Below are positions 48,372 to 60,077 of a stretch of 64,000 nt of DNA, one piece after another. The position numbers and the translations under genes were made by a program. Source of the stretch: Porodaedalea pini. Its lineage: Eukaryota; Basidiomycota; Agaricomycetes; Hymenochaetales; Hymenochaetaceae. Position 1 is the stretch's first letter. The number at the start of each line of letters is the position of its first letter. The stretch covers positions 1 to 64,000 of the forward strand of contig NBAY01000116.1 in NCBI GenBank assembly GCA_002794775.1. Direction: 5' to 3'. The notes under the pieces were generated by a model, which saw nothing but the letters and a program-made list of their open reading frames with translations, had not been told where the DNA came from and did no database searches.

Positions 48372-50991
48372 CCTCTTCCGGGAGATGTTTTTTCCACCAC
48401 TACCGCATACCCCAGAGACCATCCCTCTTCCGGGTCTCTCGGTGTTTCGTCCCATCGAAATATCGGACATACATGCCGCCCTCCAAGGCATCGATCGCAA
48501 AACGAGCCCTGGCAATAGCCACATCTCGTACAAACATTTGGAGCTCCTCATCAAGCACCGCGGACAATTTTTCGTTGACCTTTTCTCTTTATGTTTGAAA
48601 ATTGGACATTTTCCTACCCCTTTCAAGATGTCTCTCATTACCTTCATTCCCAAACCTAAACGTTCAGACTTTTCGGTTCCCCGTGCGTTCCGTCCCATCG
48701 CGTTGGTTGACACCATCGGTAAACTTTTCAAACGCATCCTTTTTAATCTTCTTCAACCTTTTTTTGAGCTAAATAATCTTCTCCCCGACGCCCAACATGG
48801 GTGCCGGAAACATCGTTCTTCCCTTTCTGCCTGCTATGAATTACTTTCAGCCATTCTAACCCATCCATTCAGTTATAGCGGTGGCGACAGGATGAGGGAG
48901 ATGCATTGTCGACACCGTTATTGGATTACTTCTATCCTTACCATTGACATTCAAGGTTTCTTTGATAATATCTCACATAATCGCCTCCTTTTAAAACTCA
49001 TTAATTCCAATGTTCACCCCAACATCATTCGCGTTCTATCGGGCTGGCTTAACGACCGACCCATTTCCTTTCATTTCAACAATTTCTTTTCTTCCCCCTT
49101 CATTAAACCCAACCGAGGAGTTCCTCAAGGGTCTCCTTTGTCCCCTCTTATTTCAGTATTTGCCGCAGCCAACGTCATCACGGCTTATAACACCCGTTTC
49201 GGTCCTGACCGCCCCTTATTGGCGTATATGGACGACCACCTTCTCTATTCCCGTTCCCTCAGCATTTTGACCAACCTAGTACGCCGTCGCAATCAATTCC
49301 AATTCCTTTCTTCTCAATTTCAAACCCTTGGTTTATCCATTGACCCTGACGCTATCGAACTCCTTCACATCCTTCCACATCGCTTCTTCGCTAACACATC
49401 CTTCAAACATTTCTTAACTGATTCTCCTTCTTCCTCAAACACTGCTTTATCACTACCCAACAACCTTATCATTCGCCCATGTCGGCACCTCACTTGGCTA
49501 GGAATTATCTTCTCTTATGACCTTTCCCCCAAGCTTCACTTCGAATCCCGAGCTAACAAAGCTCTTTCCACTTTACATCAACGTTCTTTTCTTTTTAATC
49601 GGTCCAATGGTGCATATCTTCAGTATGCCCGTCTCCTTTATTTCGGCTTAATTCGTTTGGTCGCTATCTATGGCGCTGTTCTCTTTCCAGACTCCCCTCA
49701 TATTTCCATCCTTCAAAAGACTCAAAACCGCTTCCTTCATTTAGTTTTCAATCGCAATGTTCACCCATCTGTGGCGGAATCCTTTATCTCCTGCCCACCT
49801 TTACATCTCTTCATTCATTCACTTTCTCAACGTTTTCTCCTATCTTATTTTGCTCATTCCTCACACCAACCGGTAAACAACCAATACTTAACGTCATCAC
49901 TCCTTCCCAATGTACAGATCCCTAAAGTCATCTCTTTTCCTGCTTTTACACCCATTCATTCACGCCTCATTATGACTCCCATTCCTTCATCTTCGCAACG
50001 TCTCTGTGCTATTCGCGATTTTAATTCTTTCTTCTTACATCCCCCTCCATACCAATACTTTATCTTCACTGATGGCTCCATCATCCCAGATGCCGACGGT
50101 TCCCACAGCGGCAGTCACGGATTCGTCATTATGCACAATCACCAGGAACTTGCTGTCTTTTCTTCAGCAGTGCACTCTCGTTCGAACATATTGTTTGAAG
50201 AGCAGGAAGCGCTCATCGCAGCCCTACGACACATCTCTTCTCTCCTTGCGAAATGCTTCACTCCAGTACACATCCACATTGTCTCGGATTCGCTTAACTG
50301 CGTACAGCTTATCTTCTCCAACGACACCCGACACGCTGACTTCATCATTCTTTTCCGTTGCCTATGTGGAATATTCCTCGCCCTTCATCATGAGGCTTCT
50401 CACATTACCGTCCAATGGCTCCCATCCCATCGTGGAGTACTTGGCAACTCTAAAGCCGATAAGCTGGCTAAAGACACCGCATCCAACCCTCATCACGAGA
50501 CAATCCCGGATTCGCTCCCTAACTTGAAGGCGCAAGTACAGCTCGATCTCCTTCGAGACTGGAAAGCAAACATCATAAACCTGAGGGGTCACCGCTCCAT
50601 CATCGAGCCATCCTCATTCATCCTTCACCCAATGCGATCCTTACATCCATTCTTGAAGCTTTCCCCAAGGAAAAAGATACATCGTTCAGTTCAATCATGC
50701 GCTGCCAGCCTAATGCTGAACATGCTCGATTTGCATAATCGAAACCTCGAACCACGTTGCCCGGATCCTTTGTGCACCAAGCATGACGTCCGCCATATCC
50801 TTAACTGTTGTCCTTTTTTTGCACTTGTTCGGAACGGCCTTTTTCGCCATCGATCTTTACCTTTAACCTTTGCAGACTGGTTTCGTCCAAATAACTTTCT
50901 TCTTCTTTTACAATTCGCTTACTTTTCATTCTGTCGCCCCCCGGACAGTATGCCCTCTTTGTCTGATCTACCTCCATCATTCCACCTTTAG
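48372..50991 (+). CDS. LINE ORF2, 3' part: reverse transcriptase, RNase H, zinc motif
   Basis: This continues ORF2 in phase after removal of the insertion (codon 42129-42130 + 48372). The full ORF2 would be 1276 aa. RT blocks: PRAFRPIALVDTIGKLFKRI, LTIDIQGFFDNISHNRLL, GVPQGSPLSPLISVF and AYMDDHLLYS (catalytic YMDD). RNase H: FIFTDGSII, then EEQEALIAALRH, SDSLNC and LPSHRGVLGNSKADKLAKD, with the acidic residues present. The C-terminal CPDPLCTKHDVRHILNCC is a CCHC-like motif. All catalytic residues look intact. It ends in TAG/TTAG context near 50991. Confidence 0.9.
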
Positions 50992-52480
50992 TTACGATCT
51001 TCCACCCATGTTACGCACCTCTTTACTAGTTACCACTTACCATCATTTGCGCTCTACGTAGTTTCCTTTGTCTTGTTCCGGTTCCTTTGCGGTTGGTGGT
51101 CTGTTAGTAGTAGATAGCAGATATTATACACTTCAGGCTACCCCTAAAAGTAGACCTATTAGGCTAATTCTTACACACAGATAATTAGCCTATTAGGGGT
51201 CAGGTTTGGGTGTACCCAATTTCCTGGGTGCACCCAGTGGGTGTGAGCTGGGTATACCCAATTGTAATTACTGTGGGAAAATTGGGCCTACCCAGTTTCT
51301 AGGGCACTCCCAACTGGGCCTCCCCAATGTTCCTAGGTGGGCATGCCCTGGGTATACCCAGATATGTCACTGTCACTGACTGTCTGGGGGACTTTTGGGC
51401 ACACCCAGAAAATCATCCCTCCCTCCCCTTTTATTTTTTTATTTTCTTCTTCAGCTGTATACTTCTAATGGCTTCATAGATGCATATATAAATATAGGTT
51501 GCATGCTGAATGTGCATCTGCTATTTTAAGCTCTGTATATAGCTTGTAGACATTATAAAGTATGAAAGTCAATTATATTGACATCTGAGCTTGCTATTGC
51601 AGAATACCCATTGTCAAGTGCAAATAGCAAGTTGTTTGATTAAGCTTTGAGCTCAGTTTTGAATGTATCTTGACCTCAATCAAGCTCAAATTTTATTTAT
51701 TTTATTTAGGACTTCATTCTACTTCAAAGTTCAAATCTCAATTCTATTGCTAAAACTTTCTTCTCCCTTAGGTCATAACAATCAAGCTAGAACCTCATGG
51801 TTGATTCTTGAGCTCTACATTCATTCTCAAATTGAGCAGCTTCTGTAAGCCCACCAGAGCATTTTTACCACATCTGACTTAACATCAACTGGCTGGACAT
51901 CATGTCATGACTCTGAGGTACTGAGCTGCTGATATTCCAAGATGCACAAACTCCAGAAGGCCACCATACATCCATACCATGACTGCACTGAGTCTGAGCC
52001 TGAAACTTGGTGGCAGCATAGCCTCTGGACATTTGGAGCATAGCACATTATATTCTATTTATATTCTTTTCATATTCCCTTCACTCCCCAACCCATCCAA
52101 AGCTAATATGAACTCATTCAAAGCTCATATGCACTTGCACTGAGTCAAGTGATCCTTTGGCAGACATATACTAAAGATTTATGCATTCTGAGAGTAATTC
52201 TCAACAGATTCCTTTCAGACTGGTACTGTATAGTTCATATTATATAATCCTTCCTATTTGAACCCTTTCTGATGCCTTTGTTGCCTCAGTCTCTCTGACA
52301 GCAACAAATATTGTTTTGTCCTGTCTGTCTTGTGGGCTCAAGGTCTTGTGGGCTCAAGTGTTGGCACTATCTAGGTGCCTTCTATATAGGATCAATTTAT
52401 TACTGCAAAGAGAAATAAGATTAGATACTACTGAGATGAAAAGGAGAGCCTGACTGAGAGAGCCTAGATGTCTTAGGTAT
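50992..52480. other. LINE 3' flank and AT-rich region with GGGTA..CCCA motifs
   Basis: Up to about 51.1 kb this is probably the LINE 3' UTR. At 51152-51196 there is an inverted repeat, CCTATTAGGCTAATT facing AATTAGCCTATTAGG. From 51205 to 51410 several diverged GGGT(A/G)NACCCA and TGGGC..CCCA words resemble the minisatellite unit found about 1.3 kb further on. The rest (51420-52480) is AT-rich and has no recognised gene. Confidence 0.45.
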
Positions 52481-52482
52481 AT

Positions 52483-53612
52483 ACAAAGATTTGGAGGTGT
52501 CCAGTTGGATGTGCCTAAAACATTTGAGAGTGTCTAGCTAGGTATTCCCAGATACATTGGGTATGCCCAGTTGGGCACTTTCAATTATTTGGGTATGCCC
52601 AGTTGGGCACTCCCAATTATTTGGGCACGCCCAGTTGGACACTCCCAATTATTTGGGTACCCCCAGTTGGGCACTCCTAATTATTCGGGCATGCCCAGTT
52701 GGGCACTCCCAATTATTTGGGTACGCCCAGTTGGGCACTCCCAATTATTTGGGTACGCCCAGTTGGGCACTCCCAATTATTTGGGTACGCCCAGTTGGGC
52801 ACTCCCAATTATTTGGGTACGCCCAGTTGGGCACTCCCAATTATTTGGGTACGCCCAGTTGGGCACTCCCAATTATTTGGGTACGCCCAGTTGGGCACTC
52901 CCAATTATTTGGGTACGCCCAGTTGGGCACTCCCAATTATTTGGGTACGCCCAGTTGGGCACTCCCAATTATTTGGGTACGCCCAGTTGGGCACTCCCAA
53001 TTATTTGGGTACGCCCAGTTGGGCACTCCCAATTATTTGGGTACGCCCAGTTGGGCACTCCCAATTATTTGGGTACGCCCAGTTGGGCACTCCCAATTAT
53101 TTGGGTACGCCCAGTTGGGCACTCCCAATTATTTGGGTACGCCCAGTTGGGCACTCCCAATTATTTGGGTACGCCCAGTTGGGCACTCCCAATTATTTGG
53201 GTACGCCCAGTTGGGCACTCCCAATTATTTGGGTACGCCCAGTTGGGCACTCCCAATTATTTGGGTACGCCCAGTTGGGCACTCCCAATTATTTGGGTAC
53301 GCCCAGTTGGGCACTCCCAATTATTTGGGTACGCCCAGTTGGGCACTCCCAACCATCTGGGTATGCCCAGTTGGGCACTCCCAATTATTTGGGTATGCCC
53401 AGTTGGGCACTCCCAACCATCTGGGTATGCCCAGTTGGGCACTCCCAATTATTTGGGTATGCCCAGTTGGGCACTCCCAACCATCTGGGTATGCCCAGTT
53501 GGGCACTCCCAACCATCTGGGTACGCCCAGTTGGGCACTCCCAACCATCTGGGTACGCCCAGTTGGGCACTCCCAACTATTTGGGAATACCCAGTTGGGT
53601 GTGCCTAGCTAC
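52483..53612 (+). repeat. 32-bp minisatellite, about 33 units
   Basis: The core unit is GGGTACGCCCAGTTGGGCAC followed by TCCCAATTATTT (32 bp), nearly perfect from about 52690 to 53340. Left units (52558-52690) are diverged, with a few very diverged ones from about 52483. Right units (53345-53600) alternate AATTATTT with AACCATCT ends and GTACG with GTATG. Each unit contains GCCCA-GT-TGGGC, a short hairpin. Because 32 is not a multiple of 3 and no frame has a stop, three overlapping long open frames with the same permuted peptide arise. These are not genes. Confidence 0.93.
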
Positions 53613-53889
53613 TTATTATCTTTTTTAATTTCTGCTTAAGATTTTTTTTTTCTTTTTTTGAGAAGTAAAAACTGTTATGTCATGAAAATCAAATGGGTCT
53701 AGAATAGAAGTCTTGAATATTCTATGGAGAATTTCTCAATCATTTTACTATAGGCTCTGAATCTTAGCTGCCTTGCTCTGAAGACCAATCAATACACTGC
53801 AAGCCACTGCAGGTCAGATGACAATGTTGTTTGATGTGAAAGCAAAAGAAAGTAATGTTTGCTGTGCACTGAGCACTGCATGTTGGTGA
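53613..53889. other. Spacer between minisatellite and lyase-like pseudogene
   Basis: AT-rich with T homopolymers near 53640. No coding or repeat structure was recognised. Whether the palindrome includes this segment cannot be told from the window. Confidence 0.35.
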
Positions 53890-54950
53890 GCTACAATGAC
53901 CATACTAGAACATGCTCCAAGGGTCAGCAGCATCATACTGATCATGTTGGTACAGAGCATAGCTTGGGGAGTTGGACTGATCCACCAGGAAAATGAGTGA
54001 GTTCATGGTAGCAGTGTACTTGTTGGGGCCATGGTCACTGTAGTTGAAAAGCAAAGTCACACCCTGAATATACATGTGCAAAAAACCACTGAGGTTCAAG
54101 TTTGGGTTGTTACTGAACATGCCGAACTCCGAACCAGTTGCTGACACAAGCGAAGAGGTCATCTCAGACTAGCCAGTCATTCCGAAGTACCAATAGTTTT
54201 TTAGTTTGCTGTCTCCACCCACAAACCATCATCTGAGACAGCAAAGCAGTTCTCCTTCGCATTCGCAACAGTAAGAGGAAGAAGCTGCACTGTGTTTCCA
54301 GTCATGTCATCACTAAGGATGGTGAGAGATGCCAAAGTGAGACCACCATTGCAAACACAGTTCCAGTTACCCTTAATATCAGCATCTGACCACCAGCCAT
54401 TCGTGCCCTGTGCCAGAGCAGCAATGCCAAGGGACAGACCATACTGGTTCAAAGTGGACCAGATCATCTCCTTCTTGTCATCAGCCCACATGTCGTAAAG
54501 CTAGTTGTAAGCAATACCAAAAGCGGCGGACATTTCAGCAGTGTCAAGAAAATGAGCAGGACTCCACCTGTCAACAGCGGGATCCCATGAGGTCGAGCCA
54601 TTGCCAGCAGCATTCTGCAAGTACAACATATCAGCATGTATGAGGATGCAAATTATATAATGAGCCAAACCTGGAGCTCTAGCCAGGTACGGTCAACTCA
54701 CAATGAATCGTTCGTCATGCGGTAGACATACGCAAAGGCCTTATGCACTCTTTGACTTGACGGCAGGCATCAAGCATACCACTGGCACCATCCATGAAAT
54801 ACGGGACAGGGTCCATGGCCTTCCAATCAGAGGCATTGCCGAAGATCGTCTGGTTCCAGCTGCTGAAGTAAGGGTCGTGCGCAATAAGGTTAGGCAGCAC
54901 TTCCCACTTGAAAGCCGGCTCAATGAGACGCAGCTAGAGCAAAAGTAGCG
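53890..54950 (-). pseudogene. Heparinase II/III- or alginate-lyase-like pseudogene, left copy
   Basis: In minus-strand order the segments are LPNLIAHDPYFSSWNQTIFG, YFMDGASGMLDACRQVKE, then (after an intron) WDPAVDRWSPAHFLDTAEMS. These are followed by DMWADDKKEMIWSTLNQYGL, GNWNCVCNGGLTLASL and GPNKYTATMNSL, ending DPWSMF. These match the pattern of a mushroom family annotated as chondroitin AC/alginate lyase or heparinase II/III-like, which I recall with moderate certainty. The gene is broken: a frame jump near 54747, TAG at AYN-*-LYDMW (about 54494), TAG at FGMTG-*-SEM (about 54171), and TAG just after WSMF (about 53903). Two of these stops fall where relatives have Trp (TGG to TAG). No N-terminus is seen. 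An intron is retained, so the copy came from DNA. Confidence 0.6.
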
Positions 54951-54964
54951 TGTCTTCCTCACAG

Positions 54965-56380
54965 TCTGGACCTGGTTCTTCTGCATGGTGATGGTGATGT
55001 CGATGTGACGCTCTGGGATAGATGCACGGCCGCATCATCTGGCAGCGTCGCAGCACATCTAAGTGCCCTGTTTGCCATGCCTGCCTTCGTCCTCACATGA
55101 CCAAACTCCGGGCTTGCGCCTGCATCTGACAAGGGTGGACTCGGGAAGTGCATCACGTTGTGCACTGCAGAAACCGGAGACGATCCAAATGCGCTTGCAC
55201 CCTAGCTTTTCATGTGTTGCATGCCGCGTGACTGCTCTTCCTGCGGCGGCGTAGTACTCTTGCCGACCCAGAGACGCGGTCCTAGGGCATCGCCCAGTGC
55301 GCGTTCGCGGCGTCCAACCACATGTGATGGGACCGGAGAGATTCACCCATGTTCGATTTGAATAGCATCGATCCTGTAATGATTTCGATACGAGAGTGAG
55401 TGCGGCGACGAAAGTGCGCCGCGGGCGAAGAAGCGGCAATGACAGAGGTGACAGCGGTGTGAGCGGTTTTGCAAGGATCTTACGACGCTTGTCATTAGAC
55501 TGCCTTTGAGTCTGCATCTGCTGAGTGGATGGAAGCGAAGCGTCCATCTGGTAGACTGTCGGCACGCGCGATCTGTCGGAGGGGTCCATTGACGTCAGCT
55601 CTGTCAGAAAACCGCAGGGGTTGGACGTGTCCGAAGAGGTATTCGCCTTTGACGAGAGAGACACCTCGCCTTCCCTCTTATCCAACTCCGGCTCGACCCG
55701 TCACCTTCCCCCGCACCGCCCCGATGTAGCAGAGCGCCGACTGCAGGACGCTACGTCTCGTGCGTGAACGGCGAGGCGAGTGCGATGCAACGCGTATGCG
55801 ACGAAGTGCGCAAGCGTATTCGGTATCACTGGTGCCCCTCTTGATCCTGCCATTGCGGTAGCGGGGGGCACGCAAGACGACTGCGGTCGAGGACGATGTG
55901 GAAGAGGTGGAGGACGACGGAGGAAGGATCTCGGGGCAGTTGAAGGTATGGCTGACGAAGCGCGCACAGAGCTTGCTGGTGTCTTCGTGCCCGTAGTAAG
56001 TGGCGACTGCCGGTGGGGGTGCTGCCGGCGCGGGGTGGTGCGAGTGGTGTGCGCGCGGGACTGCCGATGACTGTTTTTTGTCGAACGTTTTCGGCGCGGT
56101 CGGAGGAAAAAAAAACGCGATAGAGAAAAAGACACCGATCAACAGCCGCTCATCACTCAATTATCAGAGATCGGGGGGAAAGAGGGGGGACGCTTACAGA
56201 ACTCGAGGTAGATGCTGCGGCAGCGGCGGACGCAGAAGACGATTTCGCAGGTGGAGGCGGGGCGTACGTCGCGCGGTGCACGCGCCGGAAGGGCGAGTGG
56301 TTCGAGCTGGCACTCGATGATGATATCGAATGCTGATGCGGATGGGGGTGGGGATGGCGCGGGGCGTGGACGGTGGCCAT
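54965..56380 (-). pseudogene. PCL/Pho80-type cyclin pseudogene, left copy
   Basis: This mirrors the right-arm copy at 61766-63180. The start is MATVHAPRHPHPHPHQHSIS; an intron at the GTAAGCG donor follows, and the cyclin region is spread over several frames. A single-base difference in a homopolymer within the intron distinguishes the two arms. Evidence for the family is given under the right copy. Confidence 0.6.
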
Positions 56381-56639
56381 ATTCGCTGCGGCGGGCTCTC
56401 TGGCTCTAGGCGTTGACGAGCGTCTGTGAGCGTCAAAGGACAGGTGGAGTTGATGCGTGAGAAGAGGTCGCTACGAATGTTTTGATTGGAACGAGATCCT
56501 TCTCGGACACAACGGTTGCGTCGCGTTCGCCGAAGTGCGCAGTGAGAAAGGCAGATGAGAAAACGGCTGACGTCGATGTTGAGGCGTGTGGAACATTGGC
56601 GGGGGCAGAAGGAAGAGGTGAGGAATGCGTCCCAGGTGA

Positions 56640-56966
56640 ACAGGGCGAGGGAAGTTGAACCGCTCGACGGTTTCGGTAGATGTCGCCAGTCCCTCCCTGC
56701 CTGACAATGACGAGAGAGAGGACAGCGACGTTGCGACCGATGATGCAGCCACGGGCCGGCTTGCACTTTCTCACCAGTGCAGCAGAGACGGTAGCAAGAG
56801 TGACCAGCAGAAAGGAGAAGGCGAGCAGTTAGGAATGAGTACACCCTGCTTCATCGGGAAGTCCTGCTCGTCGTTTCCGCCAGAGACGCGGAAGACGTGG
56901 CCCTTGAACTCATCACCGAGCAAGTCGCTGGGGACACCTGGGACATCTTCTTGCCGTGGAAAATGC
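56640..56966 (-). pseudogene. Ribosomal protein S6 (eS6) fragment, left copy
   Basis: Mirror of 61180-61506. It abuts the Hsp90 fragment head to head at about 56966/56967. The reading is [20 protein letters not shown], then [13 protein letters not shown] and [19 protein letters not shown], across three frames. Confidence 0.7.
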
Positions 56967-58068
56967 GGTAACGACCACCTCGCTATGAAGCACTTCTCGG
57001 TAGAAGGTCAGCTCGAATTCAAGGCTATTCTCTACATTCCGAAGCGGTGAGTCTCCTTGCTGGCCTTGCTATGAACCTGTTTCTGACGTCTCTTTTAGCG
57101 CACCGTTCGACCTCTTCGAGTCCAAGAAGAAGCGTAACAACATTAAGCTCTACGTCCGCCCCGTCTTCATTATGGACGACTGCGAGGATCTCATCCCCGA
57201 GTACCTTAACTTCGTCAAGGGTATCGTCGACTCTGAAGATCTCCCGCTCAACATCTCGCGTGAGACGCTCTAGCAGAACAAGATTCTCAAGGTCATCCGC
57301 AAGAACATCGTGAAGAAGTGCCTCGACCTCATCCAGGAGATCTCGGAGGACAAGGACAATTTCAAGAAGTTCTACGAGGCGTTCGGCAAGAGCCTCAAGC
57401 TTGGTATCCACGAGGATGCGCAGAACCGCAGCAAGCTCGCCGAGTTCCTCCGCTTCTACTCGACGAAGTCGACTGAGGAGCAGGTCTCGCTGAAAAAGGG
57501 TACGTGTTCAAGCGGCGGCCCTGTTCCATTATTTGGTTACTGACAGCTTACCGCAGACTACATCACGCGGATGCCTGAGATTCAGAAGTCCATCTACTAC
57601 CTCACTGGCGAGTCGCTCAATGCCGTCAAGGACTCTCCCTTCCTTGAGGCTCTCAAGAAGAAGGGCTTCGAGGTACTCCTGCTTGTTGACCCGATCGACG
57701 AGTACGCCGTCACTCAGCTCAAGGAGTTCGACGGTCACAAGCTCGTGTGCGTGTCGAAGGAGGGTCTGGAGCTCGAGGAGACCGAAGAGGAGAAGAAGGA
57801 GCGCGAGAGTGAGGCCTCGCAGTTCGAGGAGCTCTGCAAGGTCGTCAAGGATGCGCTCGGCGACAAGGTCGAGAAGGTCGTCATCTTGAACCGCGTCACC
57901 GACTCACCATGTGTGCTTGTCACCGGCCAGTTCGGCTGGTCCGCAAATATGGAGCGCATCATGAAGGCGCAGGCGCTTCGCGACTCGTCAATGTCATCGT
58001 ACATGGCGTCGAAGAAGACGCTTGAGTTTAACCCGCACAACGCGATCATCAAGGTCCTTCGATGTTGA
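56967..58068 (+). pseudogene. Hsp90 fragment (middle and start of C-terminal domain), left copy
   Basis: It reads from [20 protein letters not shown] through [39 protein letters not shown] and [20 protein letters not shown] to [10 protein letters not shown], then stops. It lacks the whole N-terminal ATPase domain and the dimerisation end with MEEVD. Two introns are retained (57047-57098 and 57500-57556, both GT..AG), so this is a DNA-level copy and not a retrocopy. A TAG at 57271 replaces a Gln codon in SRETL-*-QNKIL (CAG to TAG), and the usual RRVFIMDD reads RPVFIMDD. It cannot make a working chaperone. Confidence 0.9.
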
Positions 58069-60077
58069 TCGTCTTTTGCTGGCCCATCGCCAGGTCAGCG
58101 ATGTCGACACTTCATGGCCGGTGGTGTCTTGAGGAGCTCGTCGTGTTCTGTCCCTTCAGGCAAGCAAAAAAAATGATGAAAAGTAATTATTAGTATATTC
58201 AAATAGTTTTTATGATTATTTTTTTTGCTTACCTTGAGTGTGTGGCCGGTGGGACAGCCGTGCTCGTCGTCGATGGTGAAGACGAAACGACACGAACAAC
58301 GACGACGCGTTGGTTGTGTTGCCTAATTTGGCCGATCGCCGCGTCTCAAACAAGCAATCAAAGCATTCCGATTCTTTCGGAAATCTCGAAAGTCTCAGCT
58401 GTTGGCCTCAAACAAATTCTACGGACGCGTTTAAAAATACAAAAAAATACGGAATAGTTTTATTATGTATGTATCTCTATCATAGCCAATAATTACGCGT
58501 CAAACGCGTTTTTTTATGGAGTAATAAATACAACAGTAATCTTGACATGCAGCACCAGGCCTCCAGAAGCATACACAAAAGTACAATATACCCTGAAAGG
58601 CCTGGCACCTATTCTATCATGAAGTAAGTGATACATTGTGTATGCATGCAAGGTTTCAAGCCAATCAGACATGAACTGGCTTCATAATAGAGAAGGAGGT
58701 GGTTTCATGAGATCTTCTGAATCTGAGTGTTTTGTATATCCTGTTCCCACTTTCTACTTTGATGGTACATAAAATATTAAGCATATCCAGAATGGATATG
58801 TCTATGTTTCTGTAAGTTTACAAGTTTCCAGCCTCAGTGGTTGGAGCTGGGTGAATTGAAAAACATCGAAAAGCATGGTTTTTAGAAGTTCAGAGAAAGC
58901 ATATATTCATGTTTTTAGTTGGTTCACAGTATGAGAAGCTCAACAAAATTAGTTATTTGTATTTAAGTATGCTGCAAGAAAGATATCCAGTCCTTAGTTT
59001 TGTGGGTGAGGAAAAAGTTCGGAATTGGGAGTGAAATGAGAGGTGATACAGTTCATGTTTTGTGAAACTCGACACAAATCCAAGAAACACAGAGCAGTTT
59101 TGCATGTATTTCCTCTGCCCCTTCAGAACTTTCCTCTAACTCCGAGATCTAGCACCTGATTACATTTATTGTAGTCATATAAAGTACTAATATCTATTTT
59201 ATAGAGCTTCCTGAGGTTTGGAATAAAGCAACAACATGAATATATGCTTTCTCTGAACTTCTAAAAACCATGCTTTTCGATGTTTTTCAATTCACCCAGC
59301 TCCAACCACTGAGGCTGGAAACTTGTAAACTTACAGAAACATAGACATATCCATTCTGGATATGCTTAATATTTTATGTACCATCAAAGTAGAAAGTGGG
59401 AACAGGATATACAAAACACTCAGATTCAGAAGATCTCATGAAACCACCTCCTTCTCTATTATGAAGCCAGTTCATGTCTGATTGGCTTGAAACCTTGCAT
59501 GCATACACAATGTATCACTTACTTCATGATAGAATAGGTGCCAGGCCTTTCAGGGTATATTGTACTTTTGTGTATGCTTCTGGAGGCCTGGTGCTGCATG
59601 TCAAGATTACTGTTGTATTTATTACTCCATAAAAAAACGCGTTTGACGCGTAATTATTGGCTATGATAGAGATACATACATAATAAAACTATTCCGTATT
59701 TTTTTGTATTTTTAAACGCGTCCGTAGAATTTGTTTGAGGCCAACAGCTGAGACTTTCGAGATTTCCGAAAGAATCGGAATGCTTTGATTGCTTGTTTGA
59801 GACGCGGCGATCGGCCAAATTAGGCAACACAACCAACGCGTCGTCGTTGTTCGTGTCGTTTCGTCTTCACCATCGACGACGAGCACGGCTGTCCCACCGG
59901 CCACACACTCAAGGTAAGCAAAAAAAATAATCATAAAAACTATTTGAATATACTAATAATTACTTTTCATCATTTTTTTTGCTTGCCTGAAGGGACAGAA
60001 CACGACGAGCTCCTCAAGACACCACCGGCCATGAAGTGTCGACATCGCTGACCTGGCGATGGGCCAGCAAAAGACGA
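58069..60077. other. Centre of the palindrome with noncoding inner arms
   Basis: Inner arms 58069-58913 and 59233-60077 mirror each other. They contain an intron-like GTAAGC donor context near 58230/59915, a rearranged GC-rich piece (58250-58420), and then AT-rich sequence. The unique 319-bp spacer 58914-59232 holds no recognised gene. A short frame next to the Hsp90 end (58212-58457) carries no family motif. Confidence 0.6.

Larger units (their letters stand above)
38598..50991 (+). mobile_element. Tad1-like LINE, split by an LTR retrotransposon
   Basis: Three consecutive ORFs in one reading frame encode a Cys-containing N-terminal protein, a zinc-knuckle ORF1 protein and ORF2 (endonuclease, reverse transcriptase, RNase H, terminal zinc motif). 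The combination of APE-type endonuclease, RT and RNase H with a CCHC ORF1 fits the fungal Tad1 clade. The element is interrupted at 42130/48372 by a chromovirus. Removing the insertion and one target-duplication copy leaves ORF2 open, so the LINE was intact when hit. The ends (5' UTR, 3' tail, target duplication) are not resolved; the 3' UTR probably extends to about 51.1 kb. Confidence 0.88.

Noticed and set aside
52483..53612. CRISPR-like array
   Set aside because: Units are contiguous with no variable spacers and the organism is a eukaryote. It is a minisatellite.
52557..53639. Three overlapping long ORFs (309-360 codons) on the plus strand
   Set aside because: They are the three frames of one 32-bp minisatellite. 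All carry the same permuted peptide and there is no start context or domain.
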